This document shows positions 9,631 to 20,119 of a DNA stretch of 64,000 bases, piece by piece. Both the position numbers and the translations under genes were made by a program. The DNA comes from Aquilaria yunnanensis. Its lineage: Eukaryota; Streptophyta; Magnoliopsida; Malvales; Thymelaeaceae. Where the stretch lies: the NCBI GenBank assembly GCA_039654915.1, contig CM077596.1, positions 47,986,501 to 48,050,500 on the forward strand, read 5' to 3'. Each line of letters opens with the position of its first letter. Position 1 is the stretch's first letter. The notes below the pieces were generated by a model. That model had not been told where the DNA came from and did not search any database. It saw only the letters and a list, made by a program, of their open reading frames with translations.

Positions 9631-11487
9631 ATGTCGAAAATGCCCATTCCTGAGAGCTGGCAGCCTCTTTTAGCCCATCCTTGTTGCACCACCCCTGAGA
9701 AGTTAGAGAGGTGGAAGAAAAAATTCTTTCTTCCCTCTTACGCCATTACTAGGCTGCCTCGTTCTAGCCATTATGCTTTTTCAAACCATAGAAAGGAGGT
9801 TACCGTTTTCCGAGCCTAACTGAAGGTCGGTCTTTGGTATCCCCCCCCGAAGATGGTGTGCGAGTTCTGCCAATTTCATGGCATTGCGGTGAACCAGCTT
9901 CCCCCGAACTCGTACTGCTATTTCAACGCCTTCCTGTGCATGTGTGGCGTCTTCGAGATAGAACCCCATTTCAGGATTTTTATGCAGTACTACAAGCTCT
10001 CTGTGGTCCCGAAGGGTGGCTTCTATTTCATGCTACCTCGGGGATCCGGGAGCAAGAAATTCATGTTCACCTTCGCCACTAAGGATAGCTAGCGGGGGTG
10101 GCAACAGAAGTTCTTCTTCATGAAGAAGGCTGAGGCCTGGTCGTACGTTCCGACCGAATGGGCTCAGGGCACACTGGATGCGGACGTTGCTGATCCGAGG
10201 ATGTTGCTGACCCCAGAGTTGGCTCCCGTGTTCGCGGATTTCGACGCCCGCATTCGGGCTGTTTCTGACTGGGATCCCGAGGTCTCTCCGCGCGCCCTTT
10301 ACCCTTTTCCAATCAACTGGAAGTTGATGACCGAAGAGGTCCTTCGGGAACTAAAGGTGGTAAAGGAGCACGAGACTGACCTCGGGATGCCAGCTCCTGC
10401 CATCGCCGGGAAAGATTCCTGGTTGGTCAAGCTTCTTAAGGAGGAGATTTCTTTCGAAACGCTTGCCGAAAGTGAGTTATCTTCTACTCCTTTGCTGCTT
10501 TTTCCTCGGACTTACGCTGATGTTTCTCTCCTGTTTCAGAGATGGGCGACGATACTGCCGCCTATTATAAGTCCCTCTTCTCCGGCCAAGGGGAGAAGGA
10601 CGATCAGACGAAGAAGGCGGCTTCCCGAAGGCGGAAGTCTACTGGCGCGGGTCCTTCGGGGAGACGGGCAAAGAGAGCTGCTCAGGTTCCTCTAGAAGAA
10701 ATTTCCAAGGAGACTGCCGAGGAGCCTGGGACAGCCAAAATTTCGGCGCCTGAGGCTGCTGCTTCCGTGGTCCCTCAACCCGACGTCCTTCCTCAAAGTC
10801 CTACTGCGTCGGAGGCCCTCCTTGATGTAGTGGTAGAAGTACCTTCTGCCGAGGAGCGGCGCAAGCAGAAGGGCAAGGGCATTTCGGCCGAGGAGGCCGA
10901 GGACGTTGTTGTCGAGGTCCCGCCAGGTTTGTTTCCAGGCAAAGTGTTTTTCCTTTGTGTTTTCTGGAATGGCCTTCGTTTCTGACCTGCTTCTCTTTTT
11001 CGCCCTGCAGGGGAGCTACTTACCCCGAACTGGGCTTCTGAACACGCGGAGGCGAGGGCCCGCCGTGATGCCAAAGTCCCGCAAGGGAAGATACCGAAGG
11101 AGCCTTTCTGGACATTCACGGAGGACATGAACTTGTACTCCGGGGACTGTCCTGAAATGGCCAAGCAGATTGCGAAGGGGGTGCTCATCGAGGCCTCCTT
11201 CAAGGCTATAGCGGCGGCGCATCCGGGGGATAACACCCTTGCTGCGAAGATCACCGAGCATGCTGCTTAGGTATATCCTTCACAGCTCTTCCCCTTCAAT
11301 TTTATCCTAAGTGTTTGGCTCTTACTGGCCTTGCGTTTGATCTTCTTTGCAGCTGCTGGGGTATGCCGGCTTTCTCCGAGTTCGGGTAGCCGAGCAGACG
11401 GCATTTCGAGCTTCGGCCTTAGAAGCCCTAGAAAAGGCGAAAGCGACATGCTCGGAATTGACCGCCAAGAACCAGCAGCTGGCAAAT
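9631..11487 (+). pseudogene. Antisense extra gene (aORF), exons 1-4, Tat-lineage
   Basis: One frame starts at ATG 9631 (MSKMPIPESWQPLLA) and runs through a domain resembling the putative plant gypsy-type transposon protein family (around FCQFHGIAVNQLPPNSYCYF and YYKLSVVPKGGFYFML). It ends in charged, coiled-coil-like sequence. The best model has exons 9631-10471, 10540-10926, 11011-11271 and 11353-11487. Introns of 68, 84 and 81 bp have GT...AG ends (GTGAGT...TTTCAG; GTTTGT...CTGCAG; GTATAT...TTGCAG), and the frame stays open across all three joins. Three nonsense codons remain: TAA 9817, TAG 10090 and TAG 11269, the last directly at an exon end. Exon 4 is cut at 11487 by the chromovirus, and the rest resumes at 19076. 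The function of this family is unknown. It is antisense to pol, and a homologue occurs at 45246-47770. Confidence 0.75.
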
Positions 11488-14417
11488 TGTAATGCCCGGA
11501 CAATCCAAAGTGATTAGGTCCTGGGTTAAATGGATTTGGAGCATAAGAATTTTTCCTTAATCGGGAATTTAGCTCAATTAAATTGAGAAGACAATATGGC
11601 ATGTGCATAATTGAGTGTTGAACATCTTAAAAATAAGCTTGGCTTAGGCCAAGAGAAATAGTAATGAAAATGGTGGTTTTTAAAGATGAAGGACTAAATT
11701 GAACAAAGGGATTTTTAGTGGTTGGGCTAAATTGCCCAAATTTAGAAAGTTGGAGGACTAAAGGGGGAATTATGCCATTTTAATGGCCTTGGATGCCTTA
11801 GCTAGCCATGCCCCTCCAATTCCCAATATTTTATGTCATCTTCCTCCAAATCCTATTATTTTAATCCACCTCCCATCCTTAGTCATCACCTTGGATTCTT
11901 TCTTCACCTACTTTTGACTTTTTCTACCAAACTTACACAAAAGTCTTCCAATTAGTCTTCCATCCATTAAATCTTGTCTCCCACTCATTTCAAACACATT
12001 ATTAATTTCCTACTATTTTAATCCACCTCCCATCATTAGTCAAGACTTTGGATTCTTTCTTCACCTACTTTTGACTTTTTCTACCAAACTTACACAAAAG
12101 TCTTCCAATTAGTCTTCCATCCATTAAATCTTGTCTCCCACTCTTCCAAGCACATTATACACTCATTTTCCTTCCCATATGGCTGGCCATCACCTTCCCA
12201 CACATTAAAACATAATCAACCAACTCATTCAAAGCCATTTGCTCTCAAACTCTCTCCTTCTCTCTCCATTTTCTTCCATACCAAGTCTCACTATTCCAAA
12301 CATATTTCCAACTCTTTTCATCATCTAAATATTCGTCCATAGCTAGAAATAATCATTTCTCAAATTAAAACCAAGTATTCTTGGTTGAATTCAAGCTCTA
12401 AGACCATAAAGAGCAAGAATCAGGTGAAGAATTCAAAGAAAACCAAGGAGGAAAATTCGGCCATTTCCATTTCTTGGAGGTTTTAAACTCTACTCAAGGA
12501 ACTCTTTGTGTGATTGAGTTCCTAAGTTCATTAGAAGCAAGAAATCAAGAAGAAGCTTGAAGAACATCAAGCACAAGAAATTGGTCTTACCTCTTCTGTG
12601 AGGTTCTGTAAGTGTACACCAAGTGTTCTTGGTATTTTGTGTTATTTGAGTTAATCACCAAGTGTTCTTGGTATCTTATGGTTACTAATAAAATTCGGCC
12701 CATCTTGGTTCTTATGCTAGAAAACAATTTCTAGAGTCAACAAGCAAGGAAAACGAAGGAAAATAAGCTTATAAAGCTTTCAGTGTTGTGGGTAAGGATT
12801 CCTATACTCACTTTATTGCATGGTATAATTCCATGGCCTTTCTATGTGAGTATTCGGGCCCCTAGGTGATGGTCAAAGAACCATGTGATCCTAGGAGTGC
12901 TAAGAGGGCTTAAGTTATGTTATTGCTTCGGCAATTCTGTTTTGCTCATGAGCTAAGTTAAGTAAGCAAGCATTATGGGCTAGGAGTTAAGGCGGCCACC
13001 TTAATTCCTATGCTAAGTGAGCTCTCCGAAAACATTAAGTATATGAAATTAATGAATTAAAACTTGAGGGATGCTTGCTGCCCTTCTGTGAACAAAGTGT
13101 TAAGTGGCGTGTGTTTGTGTGCTTCTTTGATTTGTTGTGCATGCTAACCCCCGATTATGATATTATTGCTATATGCATGTATCTTTTTGTTTTCTTTGTC
13201 TTTATGTTTTCTTTGCAGGAATAAGGATTATTTGCCATTACATTCTTGGCATATGTTAGGCCTTGGAGGCCATAAGTTAGGCATTGGATGCCACGGAATC
13301 CTTATTGAGTTTTATAACTCACCCGCCCTACTCTACTTTTGTAGGTAAAGGTTTGCTTGAAAGATCAAGCTAAGAGTCTTGAGTACTCTTTCTGTATTCT
13401 AAGGTTGGACTTGCGTATGGTATTGCTCAAAATATTCTAAGTATTCTAAGTTTATAAGTTGCTTGTAAACAAGCTAAAAAAAATGTGGACTTTCTGTGCA
13501 GGACTTGAAGTTTTAGAATTGTGGGAACAAGGTCTATTAAGGTGGAAATTTGTGTTCCATGGCTTTGTGGATTTATGGCTTGCTTTTAAACATGTTTTTG
13601 TTGGTCTAACTTTAGTGACCAAATTATGGACTTAGCTAAAATTTGGCCAAACTTGGCTTTGGGCTTGTATTATGGACTTGGACATTTTTGGGTATTTTTA
13701 TTGCTTGGTGGACTTACCAAGGCCCATGCATGAATTTATGGGTTATGTTTTCATGAAACTTGAAGCATGTTGAAATTGGGCTTAAATGTACGTTTTGGGC
13801 TTAAATAAGAACTCGAAAAATTTGATTTTATTCTTGGTTAATTTTGGGCCATATGCATGTTAAGTACTAAAAGGCCCATAAGCCTATGTCTATGTTGAAA
13901 GCATGCAATGTTTGGCTATGTATGCTCACTTAGTAAAGAACATGCAAGTAAACATAGAAAAAACACGAAATTGGATGCTTGTGTAAAGTTTGGCTAACAA
14001 GAAATTTAAGTGCACATATGTGAATTAATACATGCCTAAGCATTAGTTGCATCTAAAGGCATTAAGTGATTATGTGCACTAGTGAACACCAAAACACATA
14101 AGCATGCAAAGCATATGCATGAAAATAAGTTTTTAAGCTTAAGTTGGTGTTTTGTTTGCCATGCATATTCTTGGCTAAGCTTGGTAAAGACCATGAAAAT
14201 GAACACATGAAATCCACATAGGTGCTAGCTTGTTTCTGAGAGCACTTCAACTTAACCTTAATTAAAGAACTTAACGAGCTAGTACCGATAAGTATCCTGG
14301 GGTTCATGCCCATAAGTCTTAGTGAGTTTTAAAAGCCCCTTCTGTGTAATGAAAACTTCCGCTGCATGTTTTAATAAATCAGGCCCAAATGGGCCAGGGG
14401 CAGTTTAGGGCATGACA
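11488..14417 (+). repeat. 5' LTR of the chromovirus (2.93 kb)
   Basis: It begins TGTAATGCCC and ends GGGCATGACA, a 10-base inverted terminal repeat with one mismatch. The first 4 bp of the internal region then lead to the primer-binding site. No partner LTR exists in the window, so the ends rest on these termini and the PBS. Inside are a 157-bp tandem duplication at 11852-12160 and short open frames without recognisable products. Confidence 0.85.
11852..12160 (+). repeat. Tandem duplication within the chromovirus LTR
   Basis: A segment starting cctattattttaatccacc at 11852 recurs at 12009 (cctactattttaatccacc), a period of 157 bp. The copies are nearly identical through ccattaaatcttgtctccc, with a few substitutions. 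The strand is CT-rich. LTR duplications of this sort can alter promoter strength, but no function is shown here. Confidence 0.85.
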
Positions 14418-14420
14418 GCT

Positions 14421-14438
14421 TGGTATCAGAGCACAGTT
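14421..14438 (+). other. Primer-binding site, initiator tRNA-Met type
   Basis: The sequence tggtatcagagcacagtt lies three bases after the LTR end. It is the standard plant PBS complementary to the 3' end of initiator tRNA-Met and confirms both LTR end and orientation. Confidence 0.9.
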
Positions 14439-14564
14439 GCTCTTAAGGACCAAAGTTTTGGTCTATGATTCTTAGTATAGACTTGTTCCCACATAGGTTA
14501 AGTCCACTAATGAATATTTATGAATATTGAGCAATTGTGTGCCTTGCTTGTTGTTAATTCCAGG

Positions 14565-15521
14565 ATGAGAACCAGAAATACGAACCGAGGCCGAAATGAA
14601 AGTGAAACTTCCCATCAGGGGAATGAAAATGCTGGCTTTGTGCCAGAGGCCCAAGTTAGGCCTTCTGAGCTCATAAGGGCTAATGTTACTGGGCCTAGCA
14701 TTGATGCCCAAGAAAGAAGAGAGGCAAGAATGGAAGCAATGATGGAAGCTATGCAGGCCAATATGGCCCAATTAGCAGCTAGCATGCAGATTCTGGCAAG
14801 GGGTCAAGCCCAAGTCCCAGAGCCTACTGGGCAACAAAGAGAGCCACCAATAAGAAGGAGGCTAGGAAAAGAACCTATACTCGATGATCAAGCCAGTGAA
14901 AATGGTGATGATGAGGATGAGGAAAGGAGAAACCCAAGAGCTAGAAGGATAAGATCTGAGATTAGACAAGAACTGAGGGAAGAAGAAGAAGAAAGTCCAG
15001 ATGCAGAAGAGCTGGACATAGAAGATATTGATGGGCCTGCCCAACTCACTGTCACCACTGGAACAGTGAGGGCCCAAAGAGGGAGGCCCAATATGGATAA
15101 TAGTGGAGGCCTAAGAGAAGGCCAACTAGAGGGGTTCCTTGCCCTAAGACCACCAACATTTAAAGGAAGCTGTAATCCAGATGAAGCAGAATTCTGGAAA
15201 AACCAGATCGAAAAGATCTTTGAGAGAATGGAGGTTTCCGCTTCTCAGAAGGTCTTACTGGCAACCTTCAAACTAGAAGAAAATGCTGAGTTATGGTGGA
15301 GAGCAGTCCATAGGACATATGCTAGCAAAAATGCTAGGCGGCCTGCTCAAAGTAGAAAAGCAATGAGATGGCCCGAATTCGAACAAGTGTTTCATCAACA
15401 ATACATCGGTGAAGCACAGAAAGACCAAAAGCAGGTTGAGTTTGACCTGCTTGAGCAGAAAGAGCTCTCCGTACTGGAATACGAACAGAGATTCAGTAAC
15501 CTCATACGGTACGCACCATAG
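14565..15521 (+). CDS. gag: Chromovirus Gag, ended by an in-frame amber codon
   Basis: The start is placed at ATG 14565 (MRTRNTNRGRNESETSHQ), the usual Tekay-type Gag start. The frame is open upstream to 14520, where a further ATG exists. A charged, acidic middle (about 14890-15020) precedes the conserved retrotransposon Gag domain (LALRPPTFKGSCNPDEAEFW near 15136; ENAELWWRAVHR near 15280). The frame meets TAG at 15519-15521, then continues open with typical Gag sequence ([14 protein letters not shown]) into pol in the same frame. So this is a single gag-pol reading frame with one nonsense codon, probably a C-to-T change at a CAG, rather than two genes. Gag builds the particle that packages the RNA. 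Confidence 0.85.
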   Translation: MRTRNTNRGRNESETSHQGNENAGFVPEAQVRPSELIRANVTGPSIDAQERREARMEAMMEAMQANMAQLAASMQILARGQAQVPEPTGQQREPPIRRRLGKEPILDDQASENGDDEDEERRNPRARRIRSEIRQELREEEEESPDAEELDIEDIDGPAQLTVTTGTVRAQRGRPNMDNSGGLREGQLEGFLALRPPTFKGSCNPDEAEFWKNQIEKIFERMEVSASQKVLLATFKLEENAELWWRAVHRTYASKNARRPAQSRKAMRWPEFEQVFHQQYIGEAQKDQKQVEFDLLEQKELSVLEYEQRFSNLIRYAP

Positions 15522-18500
15522 TACGATGATCGAGAGGACCTTAAGGCCAAGAGGTTCCTTCGGGGACTTAGGCCAGAGCTGAGGCAAATACTCAGAGCAG
15601 TAGGAGCCCATAAATACTACGACATTGTACAGAGGGCTATGGCCCTAGAGCAAGAATTCAGGGAGCAAGCCATGAATGGCCCTGGAAGTACTAGTGGGAT
15701 GCAAAAATTCTCTAAGAAGAGAGGCAGAGAAAGCTTGGCATATGAGCCAAGAAAGGGTAACAAAAGAGAGAAGACCGCATCCCCCTATGGGCCACAATGT
15801 GAGACATGTGGAAAATTCCATGGCCAGAAGCCATGTTATAGGCTTACTTCCGGATGCCTTAAATGTGGTGCCCAGGATCACTGGGTAAAAGACTGTCCTG
15901 TCAGGGGAGAAGATCAGAGGACCCCAGGAGGGTTTAATAACAGATGGGCACAGAGGCAATTGCCCATAAGGAGGCCCAATATGCCTCCACCCCCACAAAG
16001 AAGGGACCAAGATAAGGCCAGGAGGGGACAACCTCAGGCTACTAGAAGAATATTCCAGATTGAGACATCGATGAAAGCACGAGAGGACCCAGAGGTCAAC
16101 AAAGCTGGGGAGGATGAGGAAGAAATAGACCAGGCTAAGCTGGTCAGGAAGACTCTAAAAGGTACCATTTCCATAAATGGTTATGAAGTATCAGTTTTGT
16201 TCGATACTGGAGCATCTTTATCTATAGTATCCTTTAAGTTAGTCAAAGATATAAACCTCGAAGTATGCAATACAGATAAAATGTACCTGGTTAAAACTGC
16301 CGGGAATGAGGTTATGATAACATACCATATTGTAAAAGATTGCATGCTTAAGCTAGGTGAACTAGAGCTTAGAGCTGACCTGATGGTCTTGGATACTAAT
16401 GGATATGACATCATCCTAGGAATGAACTGGCTTAGTGCCAATCGGGTGGTTATAGACTGCCATGCTAGGCAACTTTATCTGCCTGGGCACAAACCTCAAT
16501 CTTTGGAAAAATCTCCTGGGTTAGTCCCAGATTTTCATTTAAAGGTGGTGGAACACAAACCCTTATTACTAAAAGGTGAATACCTAGGGTTAAATGGAAC
16601 AGAAGTAGAAATAGAGCTGGGTAAAATACCCATAGTAAGAGAATTCCCTGAAGTGTTCCCCACTGATCTCCCAGGACTCCCTCCTGCAAGAGAGGTTGAG
16701 TTTGAGATCAAATTAGTGCCAGGAGCTACACCAGCATCTATTGCTCCATACAGGATGGCTATTCCTGAAATGATGGAACTAAAGAAGCAACTTGATGAGT
16801 TGCTTGAGAAAGGTTTCATAAGGCCAAGTACATCTCCTTGGGGAGCACCTGTACTTTTTGTGAAGAAGAAAGATGGAACCCTTAGGTTGTGCATTGATTA
16901 CAGGAAGCTCAATGCACTGACCATTAAGAATAAGTACCCCCTCCCAAGGATCGAGGATCTATTTGATCAGTTAAAGGGAGCTAAGGTCTTTTCCAAAATA
17001 GACCTCAGATCTGGATACTTCCAGCTGAAAGTCAGGGAAGAAGATGTTCCAAAGACAGCTTTCAGGACCAGATATGGTCACTTTGAGTACACAGTGATGC
17101 CATTTGGGCTCACAAATGCACCAGCCTTTTTTATGGACCTCATGCAAAGAGTGTTTAAAGCTCATTTAGACCACTTTGTTGTGGTATTTATTGATGACAT
17201 ATTGGTGTACTCAAAGGATGAAGAAGCCCATAAGGAGCACCTAAGAGTGGTGCTAAGCCTGTTAAAGGAACATGAATTATATGGCAAATTAAGTAAGTGC
17301 CAATTCTGGGCTAAAGAAATTGGATTTCTCGGACATGTAATCAATGAGCATGGTTTAGCTGTTGATCCCGAGAAAATTAAAGCTGTCTTGGAATGGAAGC
17401 AACCTCAAACTGTAAGGGACATAAGAAGCTTCTTGGGACTTGCTGGCTATTACAGGAGATTTGTGCCTAAATTTTCTGTACTAGCAGCTCCGCTCACTCA
17501 ATTGACAAGAAAGGACCAAAAGTTTGAGTGGAGTGAGCAATGCGAGGCTAGCTTCCGAGAACTTAAGGAAAGATTGACTACAGCCCCAATATTGGTTCTA
17601 CCAGACCCTACTAAGGAGTATATAGTTTACACGGATGCTTCTCGAGTTGGGCTGGGCTGTGTCTTAATGCAAGGGAAGCAAGCAATAGCCTATGGATCAA
17701 GACAATTAAGGCCTCATGAGAAGAATTATCCAGTTCATGATCTAGAATTAGCGGCAGTGATCTTTGCTTTGAAGCAATGGAGGCACTACCTACTTGGAGG
17801 CAGATTCCAAGTCTTCACAGACCACAAGAGTCTAAGGTACCTGTTTACACAAAAGGACCTGAACATGAGGCAAAGAAGATGGCTTGAGTACCTGAAAGAT
17901 TTTGAGTGCGTCATCGAGTATACGGCCGGAAAAGCCAATGTGGTAGCTGATGCTCTCAGTAGGAAGTACACGGGAATACTCAAAGCCACTGGAGAGCCTA
18001 CCGAGGCAGAGGTACTCAATTTATCTGAGTTGGCCCAAGATTGGGATAAGTGGAAAATGGACCAAGTAAAGGTCTTAACTATTAGGACTGAGTGGAAAGA
18101 CCTAATTCAGGAAGCACAGCTTCAAGATGAGGAGATTCCCAGGATCTCTGGGCAGAAACAAGGAAAATTGTATCAAGGATTTTCCTTTAAGGCTGGAATA
18201 TTATATTTCCGGGATAGGATTTATGTGCCAAATAAGAATGGAATCAGGCAACAAATCCTAGAAGAAGCCCACTCCAGTTTGATGAGTATGCATCCTGGAG
18301 CTCAGAAAATGTATAAGGATTTGAAATCCCATTTCTGGTGGCCATATATGAAGCAAGAGATTGGTGCTTTTGTGGCTAAGTGTATGACTTGTCAACAAGT
18401 CAAAGTGGAGCACCAGAGACTTGGTGGAAAATTACAGAGCTTACCTATACCAGAAAGAAAATGGGGATCCATATCCATGGACTTTGTAGTGGGTTTGCCA

Positions 18501-19076
18501 TTGACCCGAAGAAAGTGTAATACAATCTGGGTCATAGTGGATAGATTGACTAAGGCAGCCCACTTCTTGCCCATAAACCTTACAGACTCCCTGGAGAAAT
18601 TAGCCCAACTATACGTTAAGGAGATAGTAAGGCTACATGGTGTACCAGACGATATTGTCTCGGATCGAGACCCAAGATTTGTTTCCAGATTCTGGAAGTC
18701 CTTACACCATGCCTTGGGCACTAAGTTAAAGTTTAGTTCTGCATACCATCCTCAAACGGATGGACAGACTGAAAGAACCATTCAAACATTGGAAGATATG
18801 TTAAGGTGTTGTGTTATTGACTTCCAAGGAGAATGGGATAAACACTTGCCTTTAGTGGAGTTTTCATACAACAATAGCCATCACTCAGTGATTGGCATGG
18901 CACCTTATGAAGCACTCTATGGAAGAAGATGCATAACTCCACACTGCTGGCATGAGCCAGGTGATAAGTTGGAAATTGGCCCAGAACTCATAAGAGAAAC
19001 TACTGGGAAGATTAAGCAAATCCAGGAAAGGATTAAGACCTTCTTCAAGACAAGGCAAGAAAAGAGAATATCATAG
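15522..19076 (+). CDS. pol: Chromovirus Pol: zinc knuckle, PR, RT, RNase H, IN (C-terminus lost)
   Basis: In frame with gag: a CCHC zinc knuckle at 15855-15896 ([14 protein letters not shown]); protease DTGAS at 16203-16217; RT with FIDD at 17187-17198, preceded by the conserved [10 protein letters not shown]; and RNase H beginning near 17630 ([10 protein letters not shown]). Integrase has the HHCC finger ([12 protein letters not shown] ... CMTCQQVK, about 18289-18400) and all three DDE residues ([21 protein letters not shown]). No stop occurs from 15522 to 19074. The last native residues are near RIKTFF; the frame then reaches TAG at 19074-19076 at the junction with the aORF. The integrase C-terminal GPY/F region and the chromodomain, which targets chromatin in living relatives, are missing. 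It is the best-preserved polymerase in the window. Confidence 0.9.
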   Translation, partial: YDDREDLKAKRFLRGLRPELRQILRAVGAHKYYDIVQRAMALEQEFREQAMNGPGSTSGMQKFSKKRGRESLAYEPRKGNKREKTASPYGPQCETCGKFHGQKPCYRLTSGCLKCGAQDHWVKDCPVRGEDQRTPGGFNNRWAQRQLPIRRPNMPPPPQRRDQDKARRGQPQATRRIFQIETSMKAREDPEVNKAGEDEEEIDQAKLVRKTLKGTISINGYEVSVLFDTGASLSIVSFKLVKDINLEVCNTDKMYLVKTAGNEVMITYHIVKDCMLKLGELELRADLMVLDTNGYDIILGMNWLSANRVVIDCHARQLYLPGHKPQSLEKSPGLVPDFHLKVVEHKPLLLKGEYLGLNGTEVEIELGKIPIVREFPEVFPTDLPGLPPAREVEFEIKLVPGATPASIAPYRMAIPEMMELKKQLDELLEKGFIRPSTSPWGAPVLFVKKKDGTLRLCIDYRKLNALTIKNKYPLPRIEDLFDQLKGAKVFSKIDLRSGYFQLKVREEDVPKTAFRTRYGHFEYTVMPFGLTNAPAFFMDLMQRVFKAHLDHFVVVFIDDILVYSKDEEAHKEHLRVVLSLLKEHELYGKLSKCQFWAKEIGFLGHVINEHGLAVDPEKIKAVLEWKQPQTVRDIRSFLGLAGYYRRFVPKFSVLAAPLTQLTRKDQKFEWSEQCEASFRELKERLTTAPILVLPDPTKEYIVYTDASRVGLGCVLMQGKQAIAYGSRQLRPHEKNYPVHDLELAAVIFALKQWRHYLLGGRFQVFTDHKSLRYLFTQKDLNMRQRRWLEYLKDFECVIEYTAGKANVVADALSRKYTGILKATGEPTEAEVLNLSELAQDWDKWKMDQVKVLTIRTEWKDLIQEAQLQDEEIPRISGQKQGKLYQGFSFKAGILYFRDRIYVPNKNGIRQQILEEAHSSLMSMHPGAQKMYKDLKSHFWWPYMKQEIGAFVAKCMTCQQVKVEHQRLGGKLQSLPIPERKWGSISMDFVVGLPLTRRKCNTIWVIVDRLTKAAHFLPINLTDSLEKLAQLYVKEIVRLHGVPDDIVSDRDPRFVSRFWKSLHHALGTKLKFSSAYHPQTDGQTERTIQTLEDMLRCCVIDFQGEWDKHLPLVEFSYNNSHHSVIGMAPYEALYGRRCITPHCWHEPGDKLEIGPELIRETTGKIKQIQERIKTFFKTRQEKRIS

Positions 19077-19462
19077 TCATGCTCTTGTCTGAGAAGAAAG
19101 CCCTTCAAGCCGAGGTCCAGTCTTTAAAGGAGGTGCCGAAGGGGGAGGAGCGCATAAAGGTGCTGGAAGAGGAGGTTGAGGATCTGAAGGACGAGCTCGA
19201 CGACCTTGAGCTTAAGAAGAACAAGTCTGATCAAATGAACAAGGTCGCGTTTCAGGACGGCTTCTGTCTCGCTCGGCACCAAGTTCTCCAGAGGTTCCTA
19301 GGTCTGGACCTCTCTTTTCTAGAGGGTCTAAATATTCCTGGGGGACCTCGGTGGAAATGGTCCAAGATCGAACACTTGAAGCTTCCTCCTTCAATTCCAG
19401 CGCGGAAGGTGGCAGAAAAGGGTGGACAAACGAGTGGCTCTCAGGACGCCGGGAACCCTTAG
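19076..19462 (+). pseudogene. Antisense extra gene (aORF), 3' part
   Basis: The frame from 19076 reads [19 protein letters not shown] and then a heptad-like, glutamate/lysine-rich coiled coil, followed by QDGFCLARHQVLQRFLGL. It stops at 19460-19462. It continues the coiled coil that breaks off at 11487, so both are one gene split by the chromovirus. The C-terminal block is recognisably shared with the second element (DGFFLARYQVFKWHPYLDL on the minus strand near 45460), which supports real protein conservation. Confidence 0.75.
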
Positions 19463-19595
19463 GCTTTTTTAGGGCCCCCTTTTCCTTCCCTTCTATTCTG
19501 TACTCCTTCTTTGGGCACTTCTTTATTGTAAGGCAGCTTTGCTCTTAATGAAGATTTTTTTGGCTAAGTGTTTCTTCAAGTTTCTCTATTTCCAT

Positions 19596-20005
19596 TTCCC
19601 CGAACACGTTCGCTCAAGAGACTTCGGAAAACCTGCAATCAAAGAAACTTTTTTACCTTCCTTTGTCCCGAGTGCGTTTACTCAAGAGACATTTGGGAGA
19701 GTCTGAAAAAACTTGACTAAGTCTTTTTGCAGGCTTCTGTATTTCCAATTTGTCCCGAACATGATCGCTCAAGGGACTCCGGAAAACCTTCAGTCAAATT
19801 TTTGTTTTTCCAGGTGTCCCGAGCATGTTTGCTCAAGGGACTTCGGAAAACCTCTCGCGAGATTTTTTACTTCCATTTTCCCGAGCATGTTCGCTCAAGG
19901 GAGTTCGGAGAATTATCTCTGCGTTGGGTATGGCGAGTACTTCTGTGAGATTTTTGTTTTCCATCTTTCCCGAGTGTGATGGCTTAAGGGACTTCGGAAA
20001 GTCAT
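19596..20005 (+). repeat. Six-copy hairpin-forming tandem array between convergent genes
   Basis: Six degenerate units, starting near 19600, 19665, 19754, 19815, 19880 and 19968, share a core like gtcccgagcatgtttgctc followed by aagggacttcgga. Spacing is 61 to 89 bp. Each core can fold as GTCCC-GAGC / GCTC-aa-GGGAC with a six-base loop. In the second unit the inner stem changes on both sides (GAGT / ACTC). The array lies between the aORF stop (19462, plus strand) and the end of pol (20120, minus strand), where the two transcripts would converge. Confidence 0.75.
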
Positions 20006-20119
20006 ATCTACGCTTTATCATGGCGAGCTTCTTTGCGGAACTCTTTCTTGCACAATTTCTGTACACTTAAGTACTTTTCTCAAGGCCATTCTGTGCAATC
20101 ATAACTCCTCCGCTTAACC

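Larger units (their letters stand above)
11488..19075 (+). mobile_element. Tekay/Del-type chromovirus, 3'-truncated, inside the aORF
   Basis: It starts with a 2.9 kb LTR, then a primer-binding site matching initiator tRNA-Met, then one long gag-pol frame. It stops abruptly near 19070, in the integrase C-terminal region, and the aORF resumes within a few bases. The chromodomain, polypurine tract and 3' LTR are absent, so no target duplication can be tested. The long LTR, the PBS tggtatcagagc and a single gag-pol frame fit the Tekay/Del lineage. Either it inserted here and a deletion removed its right end with some aORF sequence, or a truncated copy was joined in by template switching. Confidence 0.85.

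Noticed and set aside
15645..16031. Minus-strand frame of 128 codons opposite the chromovirus pol, and similar antisense frames across 16465-18721
   Set aside because: Shadows of the well-conserved plus-strand gag-pol, with no family resemblance or promoter.
19463..19560. Possible polyadenylation signal just after the aORF (taatgaag)
   Set aside because: No AATAAA or clear near-upstream element; too weak to annotate as a terminator.
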